Source of the DNA: Nectonema munidae
Lineage: Eukaryota > Nematomorpha > Nectonematoida > Nectonematidae
DNA: 64,000 nt
Direction of reading: 5' to 3'
Assembly (NCBI GenBank): GCA_030549495.1
Contig: JAUIRK010001049.1
Coordinates: forward strand, 620,001 to 684,000
The notes under the pieces were generated by a model. It made no database searches and was not told the origin of the DNA. It was given only the letters and a program-made list of their open reading frames with translations. Of the stretch, positions 35,711 through 49,200 are shown one piece after another. Position 1 is the first letter of the stretch. Every line of letters starts with the position of its first letter. A program made the translations under genes and the position numbers.

Positions 35711-36013
35711 TTAGAGTGAATTTTTCAAATGCTCATTGTATTTTTTTTCAAAGTTTATTAAGTTCGTGCTTTTGAAGTAGGGAGTTTTTGAATTTCTTGG
35801 AGAAAACGAAGTATCTGGAAATGCTTTGGGTAGGGTTAGATCAAAAACGTAATAAAACATGATGAGCGAGATCATAGTTTTTTTTATGTCACTGCTAAAA
35901 GCAAAGGTCAAGCCACCAGCAACAATTTTGGTACCCTTTACATCTCCTTTCTCAATTGAAATAAACACCTTTGGAGGACAACCAACACTTGAGAATTCAT
36001 CTTCATCATTCAA
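35711..36013 (-). pseudogene. Unrecognised ORF remnant, transposon-associated style
   Basis: A 100-codon frame reads MNDEDEFSSVGCPPKVFISI, TKIVAGGLTFAFSSDIKKTM, ISLIMFYYVFDLTLPKAF and further to a stop. The hydrophobic/charged pattern and regular composition look like real protein, and I recall similar text in multi-copy invertebrate and fish proteins without a known function. A splice-acceptor-like TTTAATTTTTTCAG lies just upstream near 36045. I cannot name the family or say whether the gene is alive. Confidence 0.4.
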
Positions 36014-37150
36014 AAAAGGACATGAAAATAAAAATAAATCTGAAAAAATTAAATATGGTAATAAAATTTTACCTGCATCTTGTTAGGTAGTTTATTTGTA
36101 AAATCTAAATTTGTAAAAAGATTTTTTTTTGTTACACAGTGTTATTGAAACGAACTTGGAAACTGGTGCATACAAATAAGGATACAATATGACTTTAATT
36201 TATAAAAATGGGAAATAAAAATTGTAAAAAGTCTGCCTCCATTCCAGCAAATGAAGAAATTTTAAAAGTCCAACTTTTAGTAGATAATATAAAGGAGTGT
36301 AAACTTTCAATTTATCACTTTTTATAAACTAAATCAAATACTTAGAAGTTAATTTACAGACAAAGACACTGTAAGAGTGAATAAGGAGTAGATTTTTAGT
36401 AAGATATTCGCATAAAATGTGATCTCAAAATATTCTGACGATACACTGTGTACTTTTAATGATTTTTGGTGCTATCTTAAAATATAAGAACTAAGAAAAT
36501 TTTCGAGAAGGAAATTGAGGCTGAGGAAAAAATGAAAGGATTTTAATCCAGAAATGATAAAATTAATTATTATCAATCAAAAAAACAAAACTTTTTATGT
36601 TACCTAAATATAACGCAATTTAAATGCTTCAGATATCACTAAAATGAAAATGTTCAAGTTTAAAATTTTGTTGTTTTAGAGGGTATAAAATAATAGCGGT
36701 AAAAATTTTTTAGATATTGCCAAAAAAAAGTCAACTTTTAAGCCTATTTATGAGACTGGGCTTTAAAGTAATTTACAAAAACAAGTCTCAAAGTAAAATA
36801 AAAAAGCATGAAACATGTAGAATTTATAAAATATTTATTTAAGACTCGATAAATAAATGGCTGCATATAAAGTTGCAACAAAGGGTTAGTCTAAAGTAAA
36901 TTCATTTGATTATCACCCCTCTATATAGAGGGTATGATATATAGCTTCATGAACTTTATTCTGAAAAAGACTAAGCTTTTTTGTTAACAACAGCCTACAA
37001 AGGAATGCCCATCGCAATTTTAAAAAAGGATTACGCTTTTCAAACAAAAAAGGTTTAAACGCCCAGTAGAGTATCTTCGCAAATATAATTCGTTTTGCCA
37101 TATATGTCTTTGTGAATCTAAATAAAAAAGTGAAAAAAAGTTTGCATTGA
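36014..37150. other. Region 3' of the Kelch-like gene
   Basis: AT-rich, without supported genes. It should hold the 3' UTR and poly(A) site of the Kelch-like gene (stop at 37153); AATAAA-like words are too frequent here to choose one. Confidence 0.4.
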
Positions 37151-37152
37151 AT

Positions 37153-37273
37153 TCAAAAAATTTTTTTTACAAAAACAGAAACACATGCCATTCCACTTCG
37201 CGCTGCAGGCAATTTTCCAATGATCTGAAAGGAATTTTCTTTGATATCATAAACTTCTATTTCTTCAACATAT
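37153..37273 (-). CDS. Kelch-like gene, exon 8 (last Kelch strand, stop)
   Basis: This exon is too short to stand out as an open frame. A GTTTTACATTTTAG acceptor precedes A at 37273, which completes the Gly codon begun at 40410. It encodes YVEEIEVYDIKENSFQIIGK then LPAARSGMACVSV and ends KKIF-TGA at 37155..37153. The VYD...F/W..IG.LP text is the end of Kelch repeat 6 and the following closing strand. Confidence 0.9.
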
Positions 37274-40200
37274 CTAAAATGTAAAACAAATTTTGTCTGA
37301 AACTTAAACATCTTTAAGTTATATTTTACTTTAACACTTCTTCATGTGTATGTTTTATGTGCTTTAGAGTGATGATATTTTAAAAACTTTTTTAAGGTAG
37401 TTCACCTCCAAAAAAAACAAAACCAAAGTAAAGAAATTAATTCCTTTTTTTGTCTCTTCATTTTATATTAACCTAAAAATTTAGAATTCTTTTCGAAGAA
37501 AAACACCAATTTTTGGCCATTCCAATAAAAAAAAGATAGTTTTTTGCTATATTACTTAAAATGCATGCATAACAAGTGCAAAAAGCAGTGAGCTAAGCAC
37601 TAATCCTTGGTGCGCCCCAACCTTCACTCCAAACCATTTTGTCCATTCATCTTCAATTTGCACTACTGTCCTGACTTCTCTGTGCATCTCCACCCCAACT
37701 CTTGTATGAGACTTCATCACACGCTTTTTCCTCAGTCCACCAAATCCCATTTCTTGGGGTACGATCAAAAGCTCAAGGATCAGATCCTTTCCAATCCTTG
37801 TTACCCGATCAACGGTCTCAAGGCAAAAATGGCATCAATCGTGCTCTTACGATTGGATCGTGCTTTTATTTGTATGCTCGTTATATTCAAGCAGAGATTC
37901 TGGTTTGCTATCTTCTACAAATTTTACAGCTACGGTACTACATGGTAATTCTGTTATCAACTCCAGCGTTATGCTCGTTATATTCAAGTAGAGATTTCGG
38001 TTCACCATCTTCTACAAAGTTTCATCAACTCCACTTCTAGGGCTACGGCACTGCTTGATCATTCTGTTCGCGATATCAACTCCAGCGTTATGCTCGCTAG
38101 CAGAGATTCTGGTTTACCAACTAGACATGTTATCTCAACTTTCTTGTTTAGATAATAGTACGTACACCCCCTTGAAGTTGTGATGAGCTTGTCGTTTTGG
38201 AATGTATACCGAAAGAATAGACTACACGAGTCGAGTTTCACATTCATTCAATTTAACCCATTTACGGCCAATGTTCCTATTTTGGAACATAAGTAATTTC
38301 ATCTTCGTCTGTTTTTTTCAATGACTGAATATAAATCGTCTGCGTTTTTTTTAGATATCGTCTGCTTTGCTTGGTCTTAAATGGGTTAAGCGTTTTCATG
38401 TACTTTGGTTGCAAAATTTTTGGAATACAGGTTTGAAAAAATAAAAACTTTGGTCTCGAAAATTAAAAAATCTTACTTTAGGTTAATTTCCATTTTCAAT
38501 TTTGTATTAGAATAAATATGATTACTAATTCTTGAGTGAAAAAAAGTTGAAATAATTTTATAATGTTAGTTTCTCCAGGAGCCGTTCCCTTGGCACCAAC
38601 TGGTGAAACAACCGTGTTCTTAATATTTTCTGTTGGTGATCGCCCGCGTGTACTGACAAAAGGATCCTAAATATAGTGAACTTTATCAGCACAGGATAAA
38701 TTTTCAACAATTTCATCTTAGGATAAAAAGGAAAATCGCTCGATTCTTCAAAGAGACTACTTGAATTATTCAATACCATTTGAAAAGCAAAAACGAATTT
38801 TAAGAGATGCATGAACAATATTGACTTTTCCAATCATATCTAATTCTAAACAAATGCTTATCTTTCTGTGAGTAAGCAGGATTAAACGCAAACTGAATTA
38901 GAACACAAAAATGACATGAAGAGAGGGTGATGTAAAAAGAATACTCCCAATAGCTATTATCGTTAAAAACACTTCGCAAATATTTTCGTTTCAAAACGGA
39001 ATCACTTATTCGTTTTCGCGTGGATGATATAAATAACATTTACAGGAATGAAGAATAAAACCAATACACATCAATAACTCTGGGGACATTTTCGCTTCAT
39101 GATAAGAAGATAAACAAATCATTTGCAAAAATAAAACATTTTAACTCATCATTAGATCATGACAGTAACTCTTGCACAAAGGTTTGGGTTATGGTATGAA
39201 ATATGCTGTTTCAATGTTTTTACTCCTTTCTGGAAGTGAAAGCTCAAAATTTGCAGATTTGTTTTGTTCTGTCAATAATTTCGATCTATACATATATATA
39301 TAATCTCATAACCTGTACGGCTGAACGCGGGTAAACAACTTAAGTGTCATCTCCAACCTGTATATTGCAATGATTCATCTCCAAAAATACGATGGTTTCT
39401 ATTCCATGTACCCTGGGATCATAGGTACCGGTAAAGATCATTGGTACCCCCGTAAAAATCATACCGCCGTGTATGAAATGCGAAGGTTAAAAATCGGCTT
39501 CAGCATTGGAATCGTATATTTTTTTAAGATGAACTTATAGCTCTTCCCTCATAGGTATCGTCCATTTCACTGAGAAGACCCAAATCCAGTATACTCAAGG
39601 GCCTCATTTGTCTTGAAAATATGGGGAGGCGTGAACAAAACATTTTTATTATTTTTTTAAAAAACTTTTCAAGCTTATACGCGTTGCATTATTTAATTTC
39701 TTCAAAAAAAAATTCTGTTTGAAAAATGCTGCTTTAGCTTTTGAGTTGAGTGTAAAATTTATAGATTTAACAAAAATATTTATTACATCTAAAAAAGAAA
39801 TAAGGATGATGACATCGTTTTTATTGTTTGGAAGAAAACTCTAAAAAGTGGAATAGACGATAGAATAGTATATCGCCTCAGACCAAAAAAATGAGGATGA
39901 ATTGTCCCCACGTGTATGAGAATAGAGAGCCTCATTTTAACAAGGACGGAATCAGAAATTTTTGAAAGAGGGGGAGGAGGCAAAAACTAAAAGATTTTCT
40001 GCTATTAGTAAAAGACGTTAATTCAGCTCTGAAAATAAATATTTTATAAACCTTAAATAGTGTTTTCATATAAAAGTTAAAAATGTTGATCTTTTCATTA
40101 GAAAGTTAATTAAAAAGTTTGAAAATTTATAGCATAGGCTTATCTGAAGGGGGAGGGGCATGTGCCACTTCCACGGTTGCGCCCTTTCTCATGAGTATAC

Positions 40201-43200
40201 TTAATGAATATTATAATTTCATACCCAAATAGTATTTTTAATCTGAAGCGAAAATGCATAATGAGGTTCTGTGGAATACCAAATATTTGGATTTATAGCT
40301 AGTGTATATACTTGTAAACTTTTGAAGAGTCTTTTATAGTTAGTTTGCATTTAAAGGGTAGGAAAAAATAAACACAACTAGATAGGAAAAAGAAAAGTGA
40401 TAAAAGTACCCTTGTTCGCCTTCACCTCCAAAAATGAAAATTTTGTCATGACAGAGCGAAACTCCAGGACGATCTCGTTTGTAGCTCATCGAAGCACACG
40501 TTGAAAGCGCGTGTGTTTTCGTATCAAAGCGCTCAATCACAACGCTAGCACCTCCTAATGCATGAATGAAGAACAAAGTATATAATAATAATGATGAGTT
40601 TTACGGCTGATTTTGCAGCAAGCAGGGTCTAGCCGCTTGTTACAACTATGAGATATGTTTTACATTCTCAATAGCCTCAAATTTCGCACCACATTGCTCA
40701 TCTCCCCACTTTAAATTTCCTTTCCTCATATCTCTTTCAACTACTTCTTTCCAAATTATCTTGCACCTCCACCTTACATTTACGCATACTTTGATCTATA
40801 TACACTCTTTTAAAACTCTTCTGTTACTCTCCTATTCACATATTGAAGCCACGTTAACCTTTGCTTTTCCAGGACTTTATTTATTTCATTTGCTTGACAC
40901 AACTTTCTTTTCTAATTGTTTATCCTAGATTTCAAATTTTACTTACACATCATTCTAAAAAATTCACTAAAAGAATAATCTATATAACTTGCGAATTCAG
41001 GGTTTTGCACCCGGAATCGAATTCATGAATGGGCACCGACTCAGGCTTACATATATAGTAAGGAATTTGTTTTGCGTGTATCACTAAATATATTCTGGCT
41101 CATAAAAAATAACATACTTTATTCTAACAGTGTTAAACAATATTTTAATGATGTATAAATCATCAATTTGAAACAATCATTTTTATGTGTATAAAAGTAT
41201 CAATTATCATAAATTGGACTAAGATGCCTGACACATATATATATATATCAGGGCAGCACATCCAGGGTGAAATCCCAATGTGATTTCTAGGGGGTGAAAA
41301 AGCATTTCGCTCAGGCAATAATTTTGAATTTTTTTATTTTTATATCTAAAAGACTTGTTTGGCTTGGGAGTAGACTTTCCATATCACTTTACATGTTTTA
41401 CGGTTGACTTTCACACACAAATTCTTTTAAAATAAATTTAAAAAAAAATAAGTTTGCCTCTGATATATATAATAATCTATATATATCCCCGGTGGCGGTC
41501 GCGTCCCCCGTTCTTCCCCCATTCCGTTTCCCACTCTCATGTTCTCAACCGCTCGTTCTCTCCACCGCTACGTGTTCCTTCCCGTTCTACGGTTTCTCCA
41601 GTAACAGGGCTGTCACTTCGTCCCGCTAGTGTAGTTTGTCCTCTTCGGGGAGGTGCACAGTTATTCCTATATATACCTGTATCTCTGGTTCTTTCCCCAC
41701 CCTAATTCTCCCAACCTAAAAAAACAAAAATGTAACAAGAGAAATTTAAAAAAAAAATATCAAACCGTTTTGCGGTACAAGTCTACGAATTGCCGTTAAT
41801 ATTTATTTGCAACAAGGAAAGTAATCTTCTTTTAAATATATCGTGGCCCCCTTTAGTTTGTTGGAATTGAAATAAAAGTTTCTTTCATTAAGGGGGGTAA
41901 AAGATAAATAGGAATTTCGTGAAAATAAATAAAAGAAAAGTATGGTATATTTGACGGGGTGCAATATACAAAGTGTGTTTAAAGATTTCGTTCTTTGTTA
42001 GTATTTGTATTTGAAAAAAGGTGGAGAGACGAACGTTGGAAAGAACCAAAGTACGGAAATGTATAGGTAATAACTTATGCCCCGAGGGTATCAATCTTAC
42101 TAGCAGGGAAGAAGTTGAGCCCCTAGTTTTTGTACATGGAATAGAAACCGAGTATACAGGTTGAAGATGAACATCGTAGTATACAGGTTGGAGATGATTA
42201 TCGAGTATAGGTTGGAGTGTCTTGTAGGTTTGGAGTGAATCATCGAGAATACGTTGGGAAGAATCTGTATATACGGGTTGGAGATACACAAGTTGTCTAC
42301 CCGCGTTCAACCGTACAGTTGGTTTTTTTTGGGTTTTCAATCTTAAAAAATATTTCTTATAAATAAATAGATATTTATTGGAAGTTTTCAAATTTATACT
42401 AAAAATATTTTATATACAAAAATTAAATAGTTTTGGGGATTGTATAGTAAAATGTCAAATAAAAATTTATTCTCTTTCTCCTTAATTTATGGAAAAAAAT
42501 ATTTAAAAATTTTTTACAAATGTAACAAGTATGTTTTAATAATAAATTTAGTTCAGAGAGGTTTATGTGCATAGGTATTGAAGGGTTTTTTAACTATGTT
42601 GTTCTTCAAAAAATACTTTTAAAACTCTTTTTTTTGTGGAAATTATATTTTTTTAAAAATATAAAAATTTTTAATAAAAAATAATTTAGTTCTTTTGTAT
42701 TATTTTGTTTTTTTTTCTTTAAAATTTTTGTATATTTAAAATATTTTTTTCGAATCAAGTTCATAAAGATAAATATTTATTTAGTTTAGTAAAAATATTT
42801 AGTTCTTTATTTTAAAAATAATAATTTTTTTTTGAAATTTTTTGTTTTTTTTCTTTAGAATTTATTGAATAATATAAAATATTTTTAAAATATTTTTGAT
42901 AGTAAACTTATTTTGTTATTAGGAAAAATATGTTAAAAAAAATGTTTTATAAATCTAAAATAAATTGTTCAAAAATTTTTCACTTTTCAAATATTTATTT
43001 TTTTATAAAAAGGGTTTTTTAAAAAAAAATCTTTAAATAATATTTTTCTGGTTTTGTGGTTCAAATCTGGATCTGGAAATTCTTATTAATATTTCGAAAA
43101 AATTTTTTTTATTTTTATTTCGTTTAGCCAAAAAAAAATAAGATGTGGGGGTGGGTAACCGCTCACAAGATTTTCTCTTTTTATATTTTCTTTTTCGGTT

Positions 43201-46200
43201 AAATAATTTTTTAAAATTGAGGTTCAAAAAAAATAGTGTTTCCACAATTTAATCAAAAAGGAAAGTGTGTGAGTTGTTAGATAAGATTCCTGCGCCAAAA
43301 TATCATTTTCTTTCGATATTCCAAAATCATCAATAAGTTTTATTTTCTTCGTATAAATATAAATCCTCGTTAAAATAAAGGTTGTATCTAAAAATAAAAG
43401 TAGCTACGATTATCAAAAAAACTTACTTTATCCTTTTTTGAAAATAATTTAAAATTTATTAGAAAATATTATCTGCTATACTACTGATAAAAATAAAAAT
43501 AAATATAATTTTCGATTTTATTTAACTATTTTTAAAATTAAAAAAATTCTCCTTTGTGATATTAAATTTTGAAGAAATAATATATAAACTCATATTAATT
43601 ATTGGATTTTTTGAAGTAGATAAAAGTTAACTGATCAATAAAGCGGTTTTGGAAAATAAAAATATATTTATTTGTAAAACCTAGGTATTTTAAAAGTATA
43701 TAATCTTTACTGATCAACATTTTTCTTTAAAAATAATTTTAAATTTATTAGAAAAACATTATACTGTGTACTAGTAAAAGTAAAAAATATATATTAATTT
43801 TCGAAGTTTTTTACTATGAATTTTAAATTAAAAATCATATTTTACCTTTGTGAATATAAAATATTGAAAAATATTATATAAATTAAGAAGTTAATTATTA
43901 TTGGTATTTTTTGAAATAGTAAAACTTGACTGACTCAATAAAAGAGATTTTGGAAAAATGAAAATATATTTATTTGTATAACTATATGTTAACAAAAATA
44001 TATTATGATATCATTTTTATTAATTTTTTTAAAATTTCCATTATGTTAAAAAAAAGGTGTCGTAATTTTTTGAAAATTTAGCAAAATTTTTCGAAGTAAA
44101 GTCCATTTATTAAAATTTGTTAAAACTTTTGAAAAATTTATTATTCTAGAGTATGTAGCAAAGATAAGTTTCTAATGATATATATATATAAAAAAATATT
44201 GAAAAAAGTTTAATTTTTCTTAAATAAAAAGTAAAAATTTCAAAAAGTATATTAGTATTAGTAGTAGTATTATTATTATTATATATTAATAAAATTTAAA
44301 ATATATAGTTTTTATGAAATAAAACGATTTAAAGTTAAATTTTTTGAATTTTAAGAAGAATTTTTGAAATGTGGCTTTCAATATGTATGTAAAATATTTT
44401 TGAAAATTTTTATTTTAAGTATATTTTTTAAGCATTTTACGATTTACACATTTAAATATATAATAAGCTGGCAAGTTTGGAGTTTTCCCGGAGGTCTTGA
44501 GACTCTGATATACTATATAGCTATGTATACCCCCTTTTCGGTAAAGAGCATAGAGTGTGATTTGGAATAGGGATCGATTATTACATGTTCCGACTCCTGC
44601 CCTGCAAAATTATTGATTTTAGCTTTTTACCATAAACAAGGTTGCTAAGGAAAGGAAAGTAGTAAAAGTAAAAGCTTTAAATCAAAACTTATTTCTAGAA
44701 TGGTAGAGCTATTCGCTATATCTACATGCTAGACCTATTGATGTTTCGTTCAGAGCGCTCTTCTAATGCATCACTCAGGTTAGTATAGGCATAATTTTTA
44801 GGCATAATTTTTTTATTTTTCAAGATAAGTTTGGAAACACCTTTTTCATCTCTCGCATGTAAACGATTGTTACTTCCTTGAATCCTAGTTTGCTCCAAAA
44901 TGTAAGTTTTTTTCATCAAATCTTACATCGTCAGCTAAAATTTCTGTTCATGGTTCTGACATATCTAACTTTCCTTTCAAAAGGCAAAATGTGAATTCTC
45001 TTTTAAATTCTAGGTGAGATAATTTATTGGGTTCAGAGTTGCAAACTATGCTGAATGTTTTCTATTGGATGTATAAAAAGAGGCCAATACAATTGTTTGG
45101 CTTCGATACTTGCAGGGTAGAATTCCAAAAATCTAAGCACCAAATCAATTCCTTCCATCTCTTGTAATGAAAGAAACGCCATTAAGTCCCAAATGGGAAC
45201 ATAAATTCAGAAAAGCTAATAAAATAAAAAATAAAATACACTATCAAATATAGGCCAAATAGGAATTTAGAACTTATACGAAAAGCAATCAAACATAAAA
45301 GATTAATAGTAATATTACCCCTAGAAATAAAAATAAATCCAGAAAACTCAAGTACTCCCTTCCTCCTAATTTTTTTTACATGATATGAATATTTTTTCAT
45401 TATTTTTAAATAGTACAAATTTTCATGATATAAAAATGGCAAATATAAAATTTAAAAATTTTCCTACAAGTTCTATTTAAGGAACAGTGGCGGGAAAGGA
45501 TGATATACATCAAATATCAACCAGTCTTAAATGATTAATACAAAAATAGTATTATGGAAAGAAATGGCACGTAACACAGATAATGCATGATAAGGTACCA
45601 AAACGCGTAACAATACTCAGGTTGGGATGATACAAGTGATTACACGTCATGTACGCAAGTTTCCGCTTTTAATTCGAATCATGCACAGTTGTGATGAGTT
45701 ACGTAAAAAACGTGTGCACATAATTAATGCGTGTGCCAACATAGCCGACCAAGGGTCAGAGCGAGAAACGTGTTGTGTAATTCACTAAGATGCTGCCATA
45801 TGGCGATTTTTAAATTAATTTTTATATAAGTATAAATGTAAAGTCACAAAGCAAATTACGCTGGGTGGTGCATCCAGATCCACCCCCCCCCCCCCAACTC
45901 GCAACCCAGTCCACAAAAATTTTGCGGTGTATAAAGGCTAAAAGGTTCAAAACGATATAAAAAAGAATGCTTAAGTATACCAATTATAAATATATTCGTT
46001 TTATATGCAATAGCAACAGCTCCAATTCTGGAATACTCCAAAGCACAAGACAAAACAGTCCAAGAATCAATTTTGGGATCATAAGACATGATGCTCATGG
46101 AGGCTTCTCTCATCACAACGGATTCTTCTTTCCCGTCACTACTTTTAGAAAGAGGAGGAGATGTGAATTCTATCTTGCCTCCAAACAAATATATCAGTCC

Positions 46201-49200
46201 ATTGCAAGAAGCACAAGCCATCCTAGAAAGTGGATAGGGCAAAGAAGACACTTTTTTCCAAGCGTATGTCTTCGTGTCGAATCTTTCGACGTGAGAAATC
46301 GCCTCACAAGCTGATTCCCCTCCAATTGCGTATATAAGCGAATCACAGCGCAACAAGCCATGGTCAGAGCGGTAATGCAACAAGTGCGGCATATCACACC
46401 ACACATCCGTCATCATTTCGTACCTAGAGAAGAAAACCTCACATACAAAGGTGTCCAGCAAGGCAGAAAATTCGTGTCAAAAATGGTTGACTCAAAAAAT
46501 ATAAAAATTTAAGGAATAAACAACGTTAAAAATTAAAGAAAGCAAATAGAGAGAGATAGCTATTTCAGCGTTACTTCATAAATGTCGTCTTTCTTCACTA
46601 AATTTTTATTAAATTTAGCATTTTTAGTGAACAGTTCGTCATAACAACTTTACCTTTACCTAAAAATTGCGTTTGTAAGGGTTTATTTATACCTTTGAGA
46701 AAAGAAGAGTTCATTTATCAAAAATTAATAACATTTTGATTCACAGAAAAGCACCCAAATTTTTGCATCGACTCAAAACAAAATTAAAATGATATAAAAA
46801 TCAAAAGATTATATGATGATGTTGTTTGTGTGAAATTAGTTTTTTAATATTCATGTACATCTTGTAAATATATATTCTAAACTCTAACATTACAGAAACT
46901 TGTTATAAAGCAAATCTATTATTAATTTTGATTTCCAATTATTTCGTAAATAAACAAATTTATAAACCATCAACGTCTGCTAATAAACTAGATTTATTCT
47001 TAAACAGTTGTAGAACCGGAATCGAATTTACATCCATTCCTACTCCGCATCCTAATTTGCAGATTCTCAAGTGCCGAACAGTTTTTGAATATTGGAGAGC
47101 TTCATTCAGTTTTTATATTTGATACAATAAGTAAGAACGCAGACAAAATTGTGCAACTTGCAGCCAAGTTGAAAAAACGTGATCGAAAATTGTTGCTCCT
47201 CCCTTGTATGCACTATGTATGTAAAGCACGTTTTGACAGATTAAGAAAACACCCACGTGGCCCAAAGATTTAGCTCTTTGAGAAAAAGGATAAACACATC
47301 ACTTCCAAAGCCGAATGGAAAAGCAAGTTTTTGTTGTCGATGAATACACAAATATTTTGCTTAAAGAGCAATTCTCTGAATACCAAGCAAAAGATGGTTA
47401 CACCGAATTGATTAAATTATTTCTTACATTTCTTGGAGTACGAGAAGCTAAAAGAATACGGATGAATGCTCCTGGTTCTTAACACAGAGCCAGGTGAATG
47501 GCAAAGACAATTCTTAATAAAGTAATTCAATGCAATTGTTGTTAAATTATACTTTGGAGCTTGGTTTATGTGTCTATGTGCAAATTTTGCGCCACTAAAT
47601 GATCTTCAGTTGCTACAAAGTTTGGAAAAAGGCATAGCGGTCATCTTTGATATCTAAACGATGTTCTTGTATTTTTATGATTGTTTCAAGTGATAAAGAA
47701 AAACTTAGTTTTTACTTAAAAATCGAAAAGAAAAACGCTTCTATTCCTTTGTTACACATTTTTCTTTTACATTTTACTCCAATTTTGCGACTCCAAACAC
47801 TCCTCTTTCAGTTGGTAGTTGATGAGCATAGTGGGAGAAAATTTATCTGCAAAAAAGTCATTTTACTTCTGAATTCTAATTGTTATCTCATTTTTTTATA
47901 TCGATCAGAAATATATTCAAATTAAAAAACGTAATAAATTCAGTTAATTTGTTTATTTCCAATCTTTATACTCAGTGCAATTTCGATGTTTCCAATTGGG
48001 AAGATTGGGACAATTAACGTATAAAATCTTAATAATAATAATCAACGAAAAACTTTCTATTTTAGATTTCAGTAGTTATATTTTCGTAATTTAAAATTTT
48101 TTGAAATTTTTATCCTTCTAATTCTACTCTAATAGCAAGAAGGTCGTTCATAAACACTAAGGTTAGAAAAACCTTAACCGATGCAATATGTGAAATGCGG
48201 AGGCAAGAATGGTTGTACGCCCACTAGGGTAATTACAAAATTTTTTTTTAATGAAACTACTTTCAAAGAAAGAACTTTTATCCACATTTAACAAATATAA
48301 GATTCATTTTTGATTTCGCGAAAAAAAATTCCCCCTTTTTTAAAATAAATTTTAGAAAAGAGAAAATTTCCCCCATTTTAAAGAATTCAATTTATATTAG
48401 TCTTTTTAACTTTATTTATAAGAAATAAAAAGCTAAATAAATAACACAAAAGAAAAAATTAAAAATTGTTTTTTGCTAGAAACTTAAAATTTATAAATTT
48501 ATGATTTTTCGAAGCTCCATGCAATTCTTCCATAATTTTAATGGCCCGCTCTGCATTTTGATTAGACCTCGGGAAATCAATTTTCGACTTCTCAAGATTC
48601 CAATGCCTTTTTAAACAATTGATTGCTTTTTTGCATTCTATAATTTGTAAAGCCTTTAACAAACTACTAAAAGTGTTTTCTTTGTAGTGTTGATTTGCAA
48701 ACCACCCTCGGCCCACTCAACAAATAAAACCACACGCTGTTTCAAACATCTTGCGCTTTTCCTCCAGAAGAAAAAAGCCATAACGACGTACGTTGCTCGT
48801 GAGTTCCACCGGGCTTGATTTACGTTTGGAAGTTTTTTCCAGTGTATTTTAGGCCAACTTAACGTTTTTTTGTAGTGACGATAAGCCTGGCAAAGTTCAT
48901 ACAAAAACTTAAAATCGTCCCGCCATCCTGGATTTTCACCTGTCTCTTCGACATCTTCTTTTTCCGTGTTTTGATATTTGTTTTTCAAATATTCATAATC
49001 TTTAGTTAATTCTTCAATAAAAAGAAAGCAAAGTTGTGGTTTACTTGTATTTTCTGGAATGAAAAAGTTTATTACATGTTTGAGTAGCAAATCAAGAATG
49101 TGGTGCTGACAGCCAATGTACTGTGGCTTCTCAAACCCTTTGTGCACTATAACATCTTGAATTCGTTTAACAATGCCATTTAAACGACCTGTGTTTACAG

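Noticed and set aside
41454-41705. 83-codon plus-strand frame in the GC island
   Set aside because: Ser/Pro/Arg-rich translation is explained by pyrimidine-rich composition; no domain.
41888-42391. 167-codon minus-strand frame
   Set aside because: Its centre is the translated tandem repeat (LQPVY units) and the rest has no similarity; treated as repeat, not gene.
45600-45870. Plus-strand text DELRKKRVHIINACANIADQ, possibly a mariner/Tc3 transposase end
   Set aside because: Only about 20 residues look family-like, the following residues do not continue any mariner C-terminus, and no inverted ends were found.
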